From Lichenostomus cassidix (lineage: Eukaryota > Chordata > Aves > Passeriformes > Meliphagidae), in assembly GCA_008360975.2 (NCBI GenBank), contig CM039193.1, positions 10,468,501 to 10,532,500 on the forward strand: a stretch of DNA of 64,000 nt. The letters run 5' to 3'. A program made the translations under genes and the position numbers. Positions within the stretch are counted from its first letter, which is position 1. The number at the start of each line of letters is the position of its first letter. The notes beneath the pieces are model-generated. The model was not told where the DNA came from and did not search any database. It saw nothing but the letters and a program-made list of their open reading frames with translations. Shown here piece by piece: positions 37,221 to 50,754 of the stretch.

Positions 37221-38609
37221 ATGCGTGCACACATCAGACTGCATCATATTTTCCTCCATTAATTTCTTCAGTTGCATTCCACTCAGCAACTACCAATTAA
37301 TTTTTGACCACTGTTAACGGAAAGCAAAAAGTCAGGGAAACCAGAGAACAGCCAGATGCTGACCCAGCCTCCAAGACCAGCAGGAGGGCAAACTGCTCTA
37401 CAGACCCCAAGCTTGCCCCTAAGCACCTCTGTTGAGCCCAAAATCCATCCTCAGAAGGATTTGGCTGACTTTCAGTAAAAAATTAGTTTTAAATCCTGGT
37501 TGAGAAGAGCATCAGCAGTGACACAAGTTTGGTGGAGCTCACGGTTTATATGGATAATGTGTCCTTCAGGGTGGGAAACATGACCAGGAGTTTTCAAAGG
37601 AAATGACATCCATGTGTCTCCAGCTCCCTTCCTCCCTGAGCTCCACTGAAGAACAGCCACACCAAAATCACATGTACATTTAACATTGTCCCTTCACCTG
37701 TCACTACTCCTGCTCCCATTCACACAGCTCCAGAGGTCCATCACAGCCAGCAAGGACTACAAGTTGTCCCTAGAAAGGCAAGGAAATCCCTTACCTCGGG
37801 AACTGCAAGCCCATGGAGCAGCATTACCAGCATTAAGCCTCCAGCTACAGCAGCACCAGGTTTGCTCTGTGGATGCCAGCACATAATTAAGATCTACAGG
37901 GCTCTGTCAATCAAGGGGAGAAAGAAACTGCAGGGAACCCTCTCCTGGGACACAGAAGAAGCCTACACGTTGCTGGTGCCAGGATGCCCAAGGGATGCTG
38001 GTGGGATGGCACAAATTAAATCCACCCCTGGAGAAAGCAGCCAGGCTCTCCACCCTCCAAACTGCCTCTTCTCACCTGCTTTATGAACTGTAAACGCCCC
38101 AAAGCCGAGCCTGTGCTCTCCCAGTGCAGCATCATTGTTAACTCTTGCTCCAAAAGGAACAGCCTCTTAACAGCCCATGGCAACCCAGGGTGGCCCTGGA
38201 GGGAAGATCCAGCACTGCACGCATGGGAGATGGGGTGCTACAGGGTTTGATGCTTCCATCTGGCCCACTAAGGAGGCTGGGGGGGGGAAAAGAACATTTC
38301 CAGGGCTCCAGACAAAGGCAGGAAAAGTCCAAGGAAAGCAGAGGCTGCAGAGAACAAGTCCCCTCCTGCTCCGGAACATTCTCACCAACCCTTCCCTTCG
38401 GGCCAAACCACAGACCTTGGACCCACTGGCTCTGAGCTCACACTGCAGCAGCATCAGGGAGCAGCACAAGAAATCTGCACACACAGCCTAGAAGGCAGCG
38501 GGACAACCCCCCTCTTTTACCCTGGAGCACCAACCTTTCCCAGTCTGTTCCCAAAGAAGGAATGCCCAGCAGGGTGGAGCGGCATCCCCACTACTCCAGA
38601 GCCACGCAC

Positions 38610-38720
38610 AGCCACGCTAGTGCACAAATTGCTTCATTAAATGTCATCGCATTAAGCCAGTTTCATGAATTTAACATTGTCCCCGGACTATTGTTTGCTT
38701 GAAAATTAAATTATGGCAAC
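38610..38720. promoter_or_regulatory. Candidate conserved intronic element
   Basis: Contains CATTAAATGTCATCGCATTA, GAATTTAACATTGT and CTATTGTTTGC (SOX-like). It is AT-rich amid GC-rich DNA. Function is inferred from composition. Confidence 0.3.
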
Positions 38721-41659
38721 ATTTGCTGTTTCAACGAGTCTGTCTGTCAGGGATAGGGCTGGAGGAGGAGATGCAGGCACAGGCAGGGGATTCCACTTCA
38801 GCAGTGGGGCTTCTGTGGACATGTGGCTACAGTGAAGATGGACAAGACATCCACAGCTTCCTTCACGGGGGCAGGAGAAGGGAAAAATCAAGCCAACATG
38901 TTGTTTCAACAAAAGCTAACCATGCCAGATGTGGAGATGTAAGCCAAGCTGCCTGGAAAGGGAAACCATCTCTGTTTTGGAGCAAATAAAGGCTCTGATC
39001 AGCCCCAGCAGCCACTGGCCAGCACAGTAAAGCATCACCCCATATCCCTCAAGGCACCACAGACCCTAGCTACCTCCACACGAGGAGATCAGGTTGGCAG
39101 TCCAGGGCTTTTTGATCTTTCCAGATTACAAAGGTTTGCCGCATACAGGAACACTCTGAGAAATTTCTCATTTATTCTTCCTTTTCCCTAGAGCAGCTCC
39201 TCTCTGCAGTATCAGAAACAAAGGTGACAACCTTTCGCTTTGTAAAGAAAACCACCAAACGAAGCAGACTATAAATAGCACCCAAAACTGACCCGCATCC
39301 CCAGCCAAGGGGAATGAAATGAAGACAAGTGAACGAACAGCTTCAAGGTCAGAGAGACTTTTTTATTTCCCCTTTGTTCAAGGACTGGTAATTTTTATCC
39401 ATGCAGGAGAGCAATCCAAAATACATCATTAGGGTTGTAGCTAATAAAAACCACGCTGGCTTTTCTCAGCCCGGCGTTGCTTCTTTTGCCCACACAGGGA
39501 TTATGGTGGGAGGGAGATGCTTCCCCCAGCACCTGCTCTACCAGCAGGACCCCTCCTTGCATCCCTCTCCTTGCATCCCAGTGCTGAGCACCTCGGCCAT
39601 GCCAGATCTGTCCCAGCACAAAGCTACCAACCAATGCTGCCCTCAAGAGCACAAAGCGTGGACAAATTAAAGCACTATCCCATTATCCTGCCTTTCTCTG
39701 CCAGACTGTAGGGATGCTCCCCACTACTTCAGCCCATTCTCCGTCTGCAGAGAGCCGGCTTGTCACACGGCACTGGCTCTCTTCCTTCTCTCCAGCTGCT
39801 AAATGGCATTAAAAGAACTAAGCATCCATTAAATAAAACTTTCCCACTTGCTTCCCATGTAGACAATTGCTCTCACTGCCACGGGGAGGTTTCGTGCTGG
39901 CATCTGGTCCATGGGTACACAAAGAGCAGGGAGGTGCCAGGATCAGCTCTGGTATAGCACAGGTCATCCAGGGAAAGCACCGGAGAGAAACAGGGATGTG
40001 GTGCCAGAGGTCTCCACCCTCATCACCAGCCAACACCCACCCCAGCTCCTTTATTCCCATTTCACCCCACAATGCCGACCCCATGGGGCACCTTTCTGCT
40101 GCCTTCCCCACCAGTACCAGCCTGCTATTAGCATCCTTTCTCCTGCTCCACTTCAGAAAAGCCCATAATTAACAAGGGCAGGGGACAACAAAAGGCCAAA
40201 CAGCAGTTCTGCCAAGCAGCCTGGGGCTGACACCATCCCCAGCTGGACCTGGAGACAAATGATCCCCGCTATGTATCAAAGTCTCAGAGATGGATGACAG
40301 GATCCAGCAGCCACTAAGGGGCAGATGGAGTCCACATCCTGCATCCCCAAGTGCCATAGCACACCTCCACCTTGCTCTTGATCTATGATGGATTTTCCTC
40401 CCAGCCCAGGAGGGAAAAGCAGGGAGGTCAGCCCATGGGGATGTCTGACCTTCCCCGCAGTCATGCTTTTACCTGAGGCAGGGCTGAGACACGAAGAGAT
40501 CCAGACAACACTGGAGCTGGCTGAGCTCCTGCTAAGCACACATCCTCCCTCCTCCAGCAGGCCAGGGGCTGAGGGCAAATTCCTCAGGCACCATTAAATC
40601 TGGGTTAATGGGGCTGCACAAAGGCGAAGCAGGACACCAGCACTGCCCCTTCACACCAGGCATACCGACAGTCCCTGCCTCACAAACGGCTGCCTTCCTG
40701 ACGAGCCAAGCCATCTTCCCTTTCCTTGGCTGCTTTTGGTGGGAGGTAAGGGCCATTCTCCCACCTGAAAAGCCAAAATTAGTCAGTGTTTGTGAAAGTT
40801 AGCCAGTGAATAGGCACAATGGCTCCAACAGGAGGGATCCAACAGAGCTGGGCCCTCCCAGCTCATTTCCATCTTAATGGAGTGGTTTTTCCCCCTGCCC
40901 TGTCCCCATGGGGCCACCACAGAGGTCCCCAGCAGGAGGCACAGTCCAAAGCAAGAGTCACGCTCCCGTTCTCCCCAGCAGAATAAAGGTCACAGACAGG
41001 GGCCACAGCCCCGCATTCAGCAGCACAGAGATACAGAACAAAATGCTCAGCAGCTTCATGCTTCAGCAACCCAACCAAACCCACCAGCCAGGAGGGAAAA
41101 CCCACTGCTTACTGCTGGCACTGCATGCCCCCAGCCAGCGGACCCACCCCTTTTCCTAACGCCAGCCCCCAGTGACTGTGACCCAGACTCAGCATCCCCA
41201 AACATATGGCTCAGCATCCCCAACAACGACCCCAAAGATCACTCATCTGCCTTGTTCTCCCAGCACTGCAAAGCCATGGCCACCGATGCCATACACAGCG
41301 CTGCAACAACATGGGCAGGACCAGCGACGCACACAGTCACAAACCCTTGCAAGCTGTTGATTTCTCCTTTCCCAGGCCTATTTTCACACTACTTCCAGGG
41401 TGGTAGCCCCGACCAGGGTGTAGGATGGTCTGCAGGGACCAGCTGTGAAGGTGGTGGTGCTGCCGTGGATGTCACCAGCTCCTGAGCACACCCTGCAGGG
41501 CATCACCGACCTGTCCCGAGGGGCTGCCAAGCAGCGTTTTTCCCTCTAACCCCTTTTCAGTCAGATTGCAGAAGTCAGGTTCACACCTGGAAGCCCTTCT
41601 GAACACACAGCGCTTTGGGGATCTACCCCATATCCCTGAGCCTTCCCCAGCTTCCCCGA

Positions 41660-42640
41660 GGCGCTGCTCCCCAAAAGTCACCTTGCCTGCCGGCGGCAAA
41701 GTCCAGCAGCAGCACATCCCTACGGAGCGGGCTGATGGATGGGGGTGAGGCACACGGCTGCCTGCGGGCGCCCGGCGCCAGGGAGAGGCGAGACGTGCAC
41801 CGTCAGCGCTTTCGGCAGCGAAGGTTGGAGCAGGGCTGGCTGCTGCTGCCTCCCGGCTGGCCGGGCGCCAGGCTCCCAGGCCTCGCTCACCTGCCGGCTT
41901 TGTGCGGAGAGCGCAGCAGATGGGGGAGAAGAAAAAAGAGGGCTGTGGCTTGCGAGTCAAAAAGCCTGGGGCGCGGAGGGTGGAGGGAGCGGGGTTTGAG
42001 GGCAGTGAGTCCCCTGACACCTCCTCTCCTTCCCCAGGGCTGTATGAGCACGCTGGAGCATCCCTTGGAGCGCCAGGAGCCTGGAAATGTTCGTCCCCAT
42101 CCATCCTGCACGAGGCAGGAGCAGAAACCCCAACAGCATGCCCCTCCAGGAGTCACCCCAGGACGAAGCCGGCAGCTGCCTGGAGCCACGGCCTCGCCGC
42201 CCCGGCAGATCCCAGAGGCCAACGGTTCACGATGAATTTCTAATTGTTTCCTCCAACAATGAGACATCCTGTTCAGAGCCGAGCGGCGCAACAAAGCCCA
42301 GCGCCGGCGAGCGGGGCCCCTTCCTGCTGAGCAGGAATGGGGCGATGCCGAGCGCTCCCTGCCACGAGCAAGGGGACGGGAAGGCTCCACCGCCCCCTCC
42401 CCACCGCCCCATCCACTTAACACGCCTGCTCTCCAGCCTCCACCTTGATTAAAACAGCTTAACGACTCCAGCGAGGGCTCTCGAGGGGGCGGGGAGCCGC
42501 CAAGAGGTATTTGATGGATTCACTTTGGCAACCGTCGGCTACCTTGTCATGCCAATAAAATTATTGCCATTGATTGGGGAGAGGCGCGGGCGCAGGCTCC
42601 GGGGAGCGCATCTCCCTCCCGGGGCTGGGCGCCCGTGGAG
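41660..42640. promoter_or_regulatory. Intragenic CpG island
   Basis: CpG is dense here compared with its surroundings: about 22 CpG in roughly 230 bases at 41690-41925, with further clusters at 42130-42400 and 42470-42610. An AT-rich core at 42530-42580 has CCAAT at 42552 and ATTGG at 42573, the paired orientation bound by NF-Y. It lies deep in the 27-kb intron, far from the main PLXNA1 promoter. An alternative promoter, an antisense RNA promoter or an enhancer are all possible. No splice-linked exon is identified. Confidence 0.55.
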
Positions 42641-45600
42641 CTGTGTGCATGTGGGGAGGGGGCGAGGGGTCTCCAGAGGATGGGATGGGCACGGAGCAGG
42701 AGAGGGCAGAGGGAAGAGGCAGGAGGAACAAAAGGCCCTTGTGCCGGGCAGCCAGCTGGGAAGAGGCAGCAACACGGGCAGGAGAGGATTTCCAGGGGCT
42801 GCGCAGGGGTCGATGCCTGGGGAGTCCTCAAGGGTCACCGGCTGACACCGCCAGGGCCAGGGCAGGGTTCATGCTCCAAATCTGTCCTGTGTCCCCCTCC
42901 ACCCGCCCCCCCCCAAAAAAAAGCCAGCCAAGGCACAGGCAGTAAGCAGGGTAGCCAGCAGCAGGGTCACGAGGCGGGCCAAGCCTTCCCGGGCACCCCG
43001 GAGCTGGATTTCACGCGCCGAGACACAAAGGGCCCCTTTTCAGCCAGAGCTGCTTACCCTGAGCCCTAAGCAGAGGGTGATGCGAAAGGATCCGTGGGGA
43101 CAGGGACCAGCAGGGTGGGCAGGGAGCCTGATGGCTTCTTCTCCCAGCTCACATGGACCACCATCAGGTCAGGCATTATACCCAGGAGGCAAACACGTGG
43201 GGGCTTTTGTGATAGAAAGGAGCCAGAAGGCAACAGGGAAATCCCAAAAAGGCCCCAGTCAGCAACATCTGCTCCCCAGGGCACCTCTTTTCTACCCAGA
43301 CACACCAAGAGTTGTGAACACACTGAAGCATCCTTATCCAAAGCTTTTAGAGAACACAAAGAGGGTGCCTCCATAGGCTGCCAAATCTGCTACCCCAAAG
43401 CACCCTCATCTCCCTGCCCATAGCAGGACAGGGAGCTGCACCTCAACCCTCCCCAGGACAGGAGAGAAGCACCACATCCTGCTGTTAAGGGATGGGGATA
43501 ACCCACTTAGTGTGAAGAGTTTATTTTTATTTTTATTATTAAAGAGGTGAAATCAAAGCAGCCAGACACAGGGCCAGTTCAGCTGTGCTTTCTGTGGGAG
43601 AGAATAAACAAGCCGTGGCAAGCACAAGCCCCGGGGGGGAGCAGATTCCCAACGGAGACACGATGCGTTCATGCCCAAGGCCAGCCAGCTCCAGGACAGA
43701 ACAGGGAGCTACAGGGATTGCAGTGGTGACTGGGGAGACAGATAATCCTCCAAAAATGAGAGCTCAGCTGGCTGAGAGGGTTGTGTAGTTCAATGCTATC
43801 CTGGCTGGGATGCATCGGCTGCACTGCCCTACAACCATGCCTGCCTTAGGGATCTCCTGCAGGGCTCTGGCAGGAGGGACAGCTCACAGCCTCCCAGCTC
43901 CACAGCAACCAGGGGACAGCTGTGGGCAGGGAGTCACTGGCTGCTTTGAGAGAGGAGCTCAGCTCATCCCCCCAAAAATAACCAGACAGCACCCAAAACT
44001 GGGTCAACCCACAAGGGCTACATCAAGCTCAGCAGAGCCCCAAGGCAGTGCCGTGTTTGCATAACGAGGAGCAGATGGCAGTGAAGGAGGGCAGCCGGGT
44101 CTGTGCTGCACCTCCCAGAATGTCCCACTGCTCTGGCTTCCAGCCCCCAGCCCAGCACACTGCAGTTACTGGGAAGGGGTTGTACCATCAGCACACCCCC
44201 TTCAGTATCATCCTTCTTCCCTCTCTCCACACGACACTTCAAGCACACCCAAAATCAAGTTCTTGGTACACATAGGTCAAGAGCTGACATGGGTGCAGTG
44301 TCAAACGTGCTTTTCCAGCAGATGACTGAGCACTCCCATTGCAATCATACACACAGCTTCCTATCTACCCAAAAAATAGAAAAGACAGCCTGGGAAAGCG
44401 ATAACTATCCAATAAAAAAATTGTCAATTGAGGACAGGTGGTTTCCAGGAAAAACCCAAGCATTAGGAAGTAAGCCTCATTTCCCTTTCAAAAACATCCC
44501 CTGACGTTCCTGCTGCAGCATGCTCATGGCTCACGTCCCCATGTCACTTCCCCATCCACAGCACTGTCAGACTATAGGGTGCAAAGCCAGGTCCCTGTCG
44601 TGCCAGCTCAGGAGTACGGAGGAAGTGGCTCAGTGCCAGCTCCAGCAGCGTTGGAACGCATCCCTGCATTGTTCACCTGGGCATGGCCGGAATTTCCCGA
44701 GTGCCCCAGTCCCATGACTGCTGGCACGGAGCACGGCGAGCACGCGGCACCAAGGGCTTTCCAAGCCTGGCCTCTCCACATAACTCAGGATCAGCCAAAG
44801 ATAACTGCCTGCCTGGTAATGCTGCAGGACAAGCTGAGACTGGGCTGCCATGGGTTCTGCTGCTGCAACCCGCTCAGCATCCCAGGGGTTGTGATGTCCA
44901 TTCCCCCAGTGCTTCCCCATCACAGCCCCTGCCCAATAGGCAGTTTTGCAAATCTGACATTGCCTGCAAGATCCTTCCACCCCCCGAAGCTGTGATGTCC
45001 CTGCAGCTGTGGTGGCAGCAGGTGCTGCCCAGCACCCTGTCCTCATGGCAGCAACTGTTAGTGGCAGGGCTGGGGAGAGGCAGCAGGGCAGCCACAGGCT
45101 CGCGTGGCTTTTTTGGGGGGGACAAAGGGAGGCTCTGTCTGCATGCAACAGTCTGGACAAATGCTGGGCATGGGAGCTGCCATCCAAGGAAAAGCCAGAC
45201 GCGGCAGTGACTCTGGCCTGACCTTACCCCAGCCCAGATGGCGAGATCGGTGCCCCTCAGCAGAGCAGCATCCATTACAGGGCTCCTGGGGGTGGGGAGG
45301 GGGGCACCCAGCTGTCGGCGCAGCCCTTCTTCTCCCAGAGGAGGTGCCAGGGGTCCTGGAAAGGGCAGGGGGGCCAGCAGGCTGCACCAAGCCTAGTGTG
45401 GGTGTTTGCCATCGGGACGGTGGAGAACACCAACAGCTTAAAAGCACAGGGACTGCAACCCCTGCTGAAGGATGCACCGCCCACACCCTCCTACTCCTCC
45501 CCACACACCCCCTCTGCCTGGAGGAGCCACCTTGGCTCCACTCTGCTGAACCCCTGCCAGGCATCACATACCCTGGCTGGGGACACACTGGTTCCACTCA

Positions 45601-46859
45601 AAGACAGGTCAGCAGCCCCTCCTCGCCCTCCCCTGCCTCCGGCCCTGGCAGCCAGGCAGCAGGATCAGGTAGCTGCTGAGGCAGCGCTTTGCCGGGCAGC
45701 CAGGCAGCCCCTGCCGCAGGAGGGCTGGGCTGCCCACCTCAAGGTCACTGCAGGGATGAGGAGAGGACCTGGTGGTGCAGGACTTGGAGCCTGCAAAGTG
45801 CTCCCATGCTGCCATTGGAGAGCTCTGCAGCCCCAGGGAATTTTGGGGGCTCCAGGCAGGATAGGTCTATGAAACCTACCCAGCATCTCAGCATTGAGAC
45901 AGGACTGAGACCCTTCTATTCAGTCTCAGCAGCTCCATGTCCTCATGCCCGGCAGGGCCAGAGAGCCACACCAGCTCTTTGGGGCACCAAGTTTAAAACT
46001 AGGAAAAACAAAGCTTGGGAAAGCCCTGCAGGGAAGGAGGCTGCTCAAACCACACCTGGGCTTCAAGCTCTGGCCAGCACACAGCTGGCTGTAGCACACA
46101 GCCCACACACCAGCCAGGCACCCACCCTAAATGACCCTTTCCAAATGGCTCTGAAGGTGCAGAGACCAGAAAAAATTCAAAAAAAGCAAGAAGAAGAAAA
46201 ATCCAATCTGCTGTCTAAAAACCAACCACCAGCCCCTCCAGATAACTGAGGAACTAGAGGTGTAACACTGTCACCGTGGCTTTTTGAACCCTCCTCCCAC
46301 ACTCTCCTTCCTTCCCATCCCCATCTAAAACCTCCCATCTGGAGCCAAGCGGCAGGAGAAGCCGGCAGCAACATGACACCAGTCCCTCTGGATCCCTCAT
46401 CGATCCGGAAGGGAGGACGAGCTGCCTCCATCCCCACAGCCCTGCTGCTGCTGTGCACCCCTCCAAGGACTGCAGAACGCCAAGCAGAAGATGTGGGGCT
46501 AGAGAGGACCCCTCCACGTTGTCTCCCACTCCAACACATGCTGCCCTTGCCCCAAAAACACTGCTAATGGGTAGGGGCACAGGTGGGTCTGTCAGGGATC
46601 CTGGGGGAATGGGGCAGAGCGAGCAGGACCTATGGGGACTACCACCCACAATGGCATCCTGTTCCAGATTCCTGCCAGGAAAACCATCCTGCCTCCTCCA
46701 GGGCACCCTGGCCAGCACAGAACAGGAGATGCAGAATGCTGTGCCCAAGACAGAGTGCTGGAGCACCTTACAAGTCACAGAGAGATGGGCCAAACCCCCC
46801 AGCCAAGCTCTGGTTCATAGCAGGGACCTTAGCAGGATCTTCATGTGGCCTTTCCCTGG

Positions 46860-47005
46860 CTGAGGATGTGTTAATGGAAGCTGTGTTTATACAGGGCATG
46901 TACAGCTGTAATTATAGGCATGATGTTATGATAACAGGAAATCCGTGCCCTGTGGAGATGCAGGCAGAGAAAAGCATGCACGGAGTTATTTGCTAATTGC
47001 CACCA
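46860..47005. promoter_or_regulatory. Candidate conserved intronic element
   Basis: Contains TGTAATTATAGGCATGATG, TATGATAACAGG and TTTGCTAATTGCC. It lies about 500 bases from the donor of the 47446 exon. A regulatory role is inferred. Confidence 0.25.
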
Positions 47006-47445
47006 ACAAGCAGCCTTTTGTGCCTGGCAGGGTACAGGAAGTGAAGTCTCCCCCTCGGTGGGCTGGAGCCATCAGCACCCACCTCTGCCCACACTGCCCA
47101 GGTCAATGACAAGACCAGATGGACAGAGGATCCAGATGGACAGAGCTTGCCTTGTGGCAGCTCCAGGGTAAGCCCACCTACTCCTGAGACATGACAGGAT
47201 GGGCTCTGATCAACCATCAGCAAAGACTCAACTTTCTTATCTCACAACCCTTCCAAATGGTAGAGGTTTTTAAATTCAGTTGGCAGTGAGAAGCAAGGGG
47301 AAATTTCCCCTCGCTGGCTCTTTGCACATTACCCAAACATATCAAGTCAGTCTACTATAGAGGCACAGCCCGACCTGTACCCCACAAAGGGCCAGTGAGG
47401 AGAATGGTCGTCCCTCCCCATCAGCATCCCTGAGGGCTTTCCTAC

Positions 47446-47628
47446 CTTTTTGATCCTCCCGCTCCTTGTGCCTGCAAAGACGACAGTTTGTCCTCTGTAG
47501 TCATAGGCAGCCACCGAGGTCATCCCATCCTCCTTATCCACGAACAGTGGGGTTCCCTCAATGGTGACAGTCCCACCCAGAGGCTGGTTAAAATCCTGGC
47601 CACAGAAATTGTCGTCGATCTGCAGCGG
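47446..47628 (-). CDS. PLXNA1: Plexin-A1 exon: sema domain, continued
   Basis: This 183-base, 61-codon exon, phase 0 at both ends, encodes residues 402-462 ([19 protein letters not shown] ... RSGRIKK). It joins the previous exon as ...[15 protein letters not shown], which matches the continuous plexin-A1 sequence. The segment builds late blades of the sema beta-propeller; the Cys of DNFCG is a conserved disulfide residue. The acceptor is CAG|CCG at 47629 and the donor is AAG|GTAGGA at 47445, weaker than the other donors because it has G instead of A at intron position +4. Confidence 0.95.
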
Positions 47629-50029
47629 CTGTCGGAAGAAAGCAGAGGAGAGATGAGCTTTTGCCAATGCCTCAACATGTTGGACCTCCCAGATGGCAAT
47701 CAACCATCTCCCACCTTCCCCCCACAGCTACAGCACCGCTGGCAGCCTCCTACCCCAGCCATCCCACCTCACCAGCCAAGGGAAGGCATGAGGTGATGTT
47801 TCCCTAACATTCCCTGCGCACTGATGTAAGGCACTTGGGACAGATCCACCTCATGCATACCCTCTCTACATGTGAACAAGCTTTGCAGACCAAGACCAAG
47901 GCTCTCTGTCCTCTCCATCCTGCAGAGCAGCACTTATGAACCCAGCAGGAGCCAGTGCAGCATCCCTGTTCACCCCTCCATCCCTGCTAATGCCATCTCA
48001 GACATGTGGAATGCCAGCACAAGCTCTCCAGCACACACACATCCCTCTTCTCCTCATCCCAGCACTAGCTTCAAAAAAAACCAGCTTGGCAGCAAGGCAG
48101 GAGGCACTGAATCCTGCACCGAAGCCTCCCCTCAAAGACAAAACACTTCCCAGCCAAGGCCATGCCAAGGCAAACAAGTCAGGGCTCCTGGAAGAGCCTC
48201 ACTTCACATAGCAAAGCCTCCAGCAAACATACTACCCACCTGCCAGCCCTGTTCCTCCTCCCGCAGGAACGTCTCTGGGAAATCCCCACATTTTTTCCAT
48301 GCTTTCTTGCCCCAGACAAGGCGCCTGGCTCAGCCAGCTGCCTCCTCAGTCCTGCAGGAGCCCACAGACCTGGGAGAAGCTTTTGCAAGCTCCGCCAGGG
48401 CAGAGGCACAGGCAGGGCTGCAGAGGCAGGGCTGCACTGGCCCTGCTCCACTCTCAGGCTGTGACAGCAGGGACTTCCAGCAAGGACAGTCCAACCATGG
48501 GCAAGGCAAAGACAGAGGGATGTCCCCTGTGAAAGCTGAGATGCAGGCAAGTGAGTGGGGCCAGGACCAGCTCCATAGCACTCACCCCTGCCTCAAGCAT
48601 CCTCACCACATCACCCTGACCTGCTGAGCAGAACAGACCCTGGCCACAGCTGTCTGGCCTGGGGGGCACGTGGGTCTCCCAGTGTTCCCACATGAGGCAA
48701 CAGCTTCACATGGTCACACAGCACCAGCAAAATCCCTGTTCTGTCCCAGGCAGTGAAGGGCTTTGCCAAATCCCCAAGGGTGGCAGCGAGCCTGGGTGCA
48801 GGAGGGTTGAGTGGCAAGGCAGGCACGGCTGACAGCCTGCTCCGGTCACGGGATTCTTCCGCTTCACAAGGTTCCTTATATAATTTTGAATTTAAAGGGG
48901 AGAGAGGTTTTTTGGCAAGCAGCAGGCTCCAAATGCATGCCAGTCCCCAAGGGGTTTTAAATCCATACCGCATGTGTACAGAGCATATGGGAAAATGCTG
49001 AGCTCCCGAGCTCCATGTACACAAGGGCAGTGCAGAGCTCTGTAATTCCCACTCATCACTGCCTGGGAAGTGAGGATCAGCCCAGACCGGCTCCCTCCAA
49101 CAACCCACAGTCACCCATGTGGAGGGGACAAAACACGGCACTTTTCTGTGCCCCAGCACAATACATTCGCAGCTACAATGGCATCAGCCTCCCACAGCCA
49201 TGACAAGGCTGCTCACCCTCCTCACCATGCCACCATTCCAGCTCCAAGGCCAGTGGTCCCACTCCTGGCTGCAGCAGGAACTCAGTGCTGTGCCAGCCTT
49301 CCACCCGCAGAAGACCAGTCACATTCAGCCTCCGAGGCACTCTGGGGATGCTGGGCTGTGCCCTCAGTTACTCTGACTTCTGGTTTGGGGTGTTGAGTTA
49401 ATGTACAGACAAAGATCAACTGCCTTCCCCTCCTGACTGTTGCTCATCCTTCCCTGAATTGGGGGAATTCCTACAGCCAGTCATGAGAGGTGCGGGGATC
49501 CCCAAAACAGGAACATGGGACACCACGCATCTCTGCAACCACAGGAAAAAGAGGGAAGGGAAATTACAACCTCTCCACTCACCCTCTGAATGCCAGCCTT
49601 GCCCTCCTCTATCCATCAGCCAACACACATATTAAGCATCCTCCTCTGCATTATGAGGCTGGGAATTTTAAAACAGCAGATCCTAGAAAATTATCTTCCC
49701 AATCACAGTGAGATGCAAGCGATGCTCCAGCTGACACACAGCTCCCTTCCAGATACCTGAGATTTCTCGGGTGCTTTGTTGTGGGAAAAAAAATTCTGCT
49801 CCCAACAGCCCAAATAAACCCCAGCACCTTCCACCCTGCCATCTGCAGTAGCAGAGGGGTTATGGGCAATGCCACAAAGGTATTCAAACCCTGGCACTCC
49901 TGGGTGCAAGTTCTGCTCTCTCTGAGCTCAATCTGCAGCTTCCCCAACCCCGCGGCTGCTGAATATGCAAGAGGAGATGTTTATGGTGTTTACTGCTCTC
50001 TGCTTTGTCTCAACATACTCTCTGGGAAA

Positions 50030-50180
50030 TGACAAATACAGCTGCGCTCTGGGACCGAGGAGCTCCCGCCGCCGCCATGCCGACACCACCTCGATAAATA
50101 ATTACGCCGACAATTAGCTCATTAACAGCAAACTGCCTCGTTAGGGAAGCGCAGGCGGCACGGAGAGGTCGGGCCAAGGG
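50030..50180. promoter_or_regulatory. Candidate enhancer, CpG plus homeodomain cores
   Basis: GATAAATAATTACGCCGAC, CAATTAGCTCATTAACAGC and CTCGTTAGGG occur beside a CpG-rich segment. The block looks unlike the surrounding intron. Enhancer status is inference. Confidence 0.35.
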
Positions 50181-50754
50181 CGGCAGTGCCGGGGTTAGAG
50201 AACCCACCGACATCCCTGGGAGATGTAAGCTGCGGGGAGAGGCAGGGCAGAGGGACAGAGGGAAGGCTGGACAGAGGGACAGCTGTCCCCCAGCCGGTGC
50301 TGGCAGGGACTGACACACACCACGGCACGCGAGGGCCAGTGACCTTGCGTTTCAGCCCGTGGATGCTGGGATCTGCAGGAGGTGTCGGGATCTGCCCACT
50401 CTTGCATTTGCATGGGTTTTTGCAGGGACCACAGCCTTCAGCCCATTGCAAAGGGGGGGTTGTTTCTTTTGTGGTTTTTTGGGGTGTTTTTAAATTCTTT
50501 TAATCTTTGGTTTTTATATCCACGATTTCCTTTGGCACTCCTCTCAGTTGCCCCTGGCTCGGACACCCCAGGCTGCCACCTGCACAGCGCAGCAGTCCTC
50601 TCTCCCAGCACTAACCTACCTCCCCAAAACAGGGTCAGGAAATTCGGATTTCCTGAGGAAAGGGACCTGAGGGAGGGGGAAAGCAGGCCCACAGCACCAA
50701 GCGAGCAGGAGCGGGTGTCTCCTTGATATGCCTTGTCTCATTGCCTCCCTTCAA

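Larger units (their letters stand above)
20318..47445 (-). other. Long intron (27.1 kb)
   Basis: This is the largest intron in the window and lies within the sema-domain coding region. It holds a CR1 remnant (22938-23125), a (TGGGA)n array (21206-21265), homopolymer runs, a 1-kb CpG island (41660-42640), a second CpG-rich zone (33850-35010) and numerous AT-rich blocks with TAATTA-type cores. Open frames up to 308 codons occur but none shows a known domain or plausible splice partners. Regulatory content is inference from composition. Confidence 0.7.

Noticed and set aside
41472..42423. Overlapping open frames in several frames across the CpG island
   Set aside because: Stops are rare in GC-rich DNA, so many frames stay open; none encodes a known domain.
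47872..48627. 251-codon plus-strand open frame
   Set aside because: Repetitive Ser/Pro/Gln translation typical of CAG/TCC-rich intron; no domain and no start context worth supporting.
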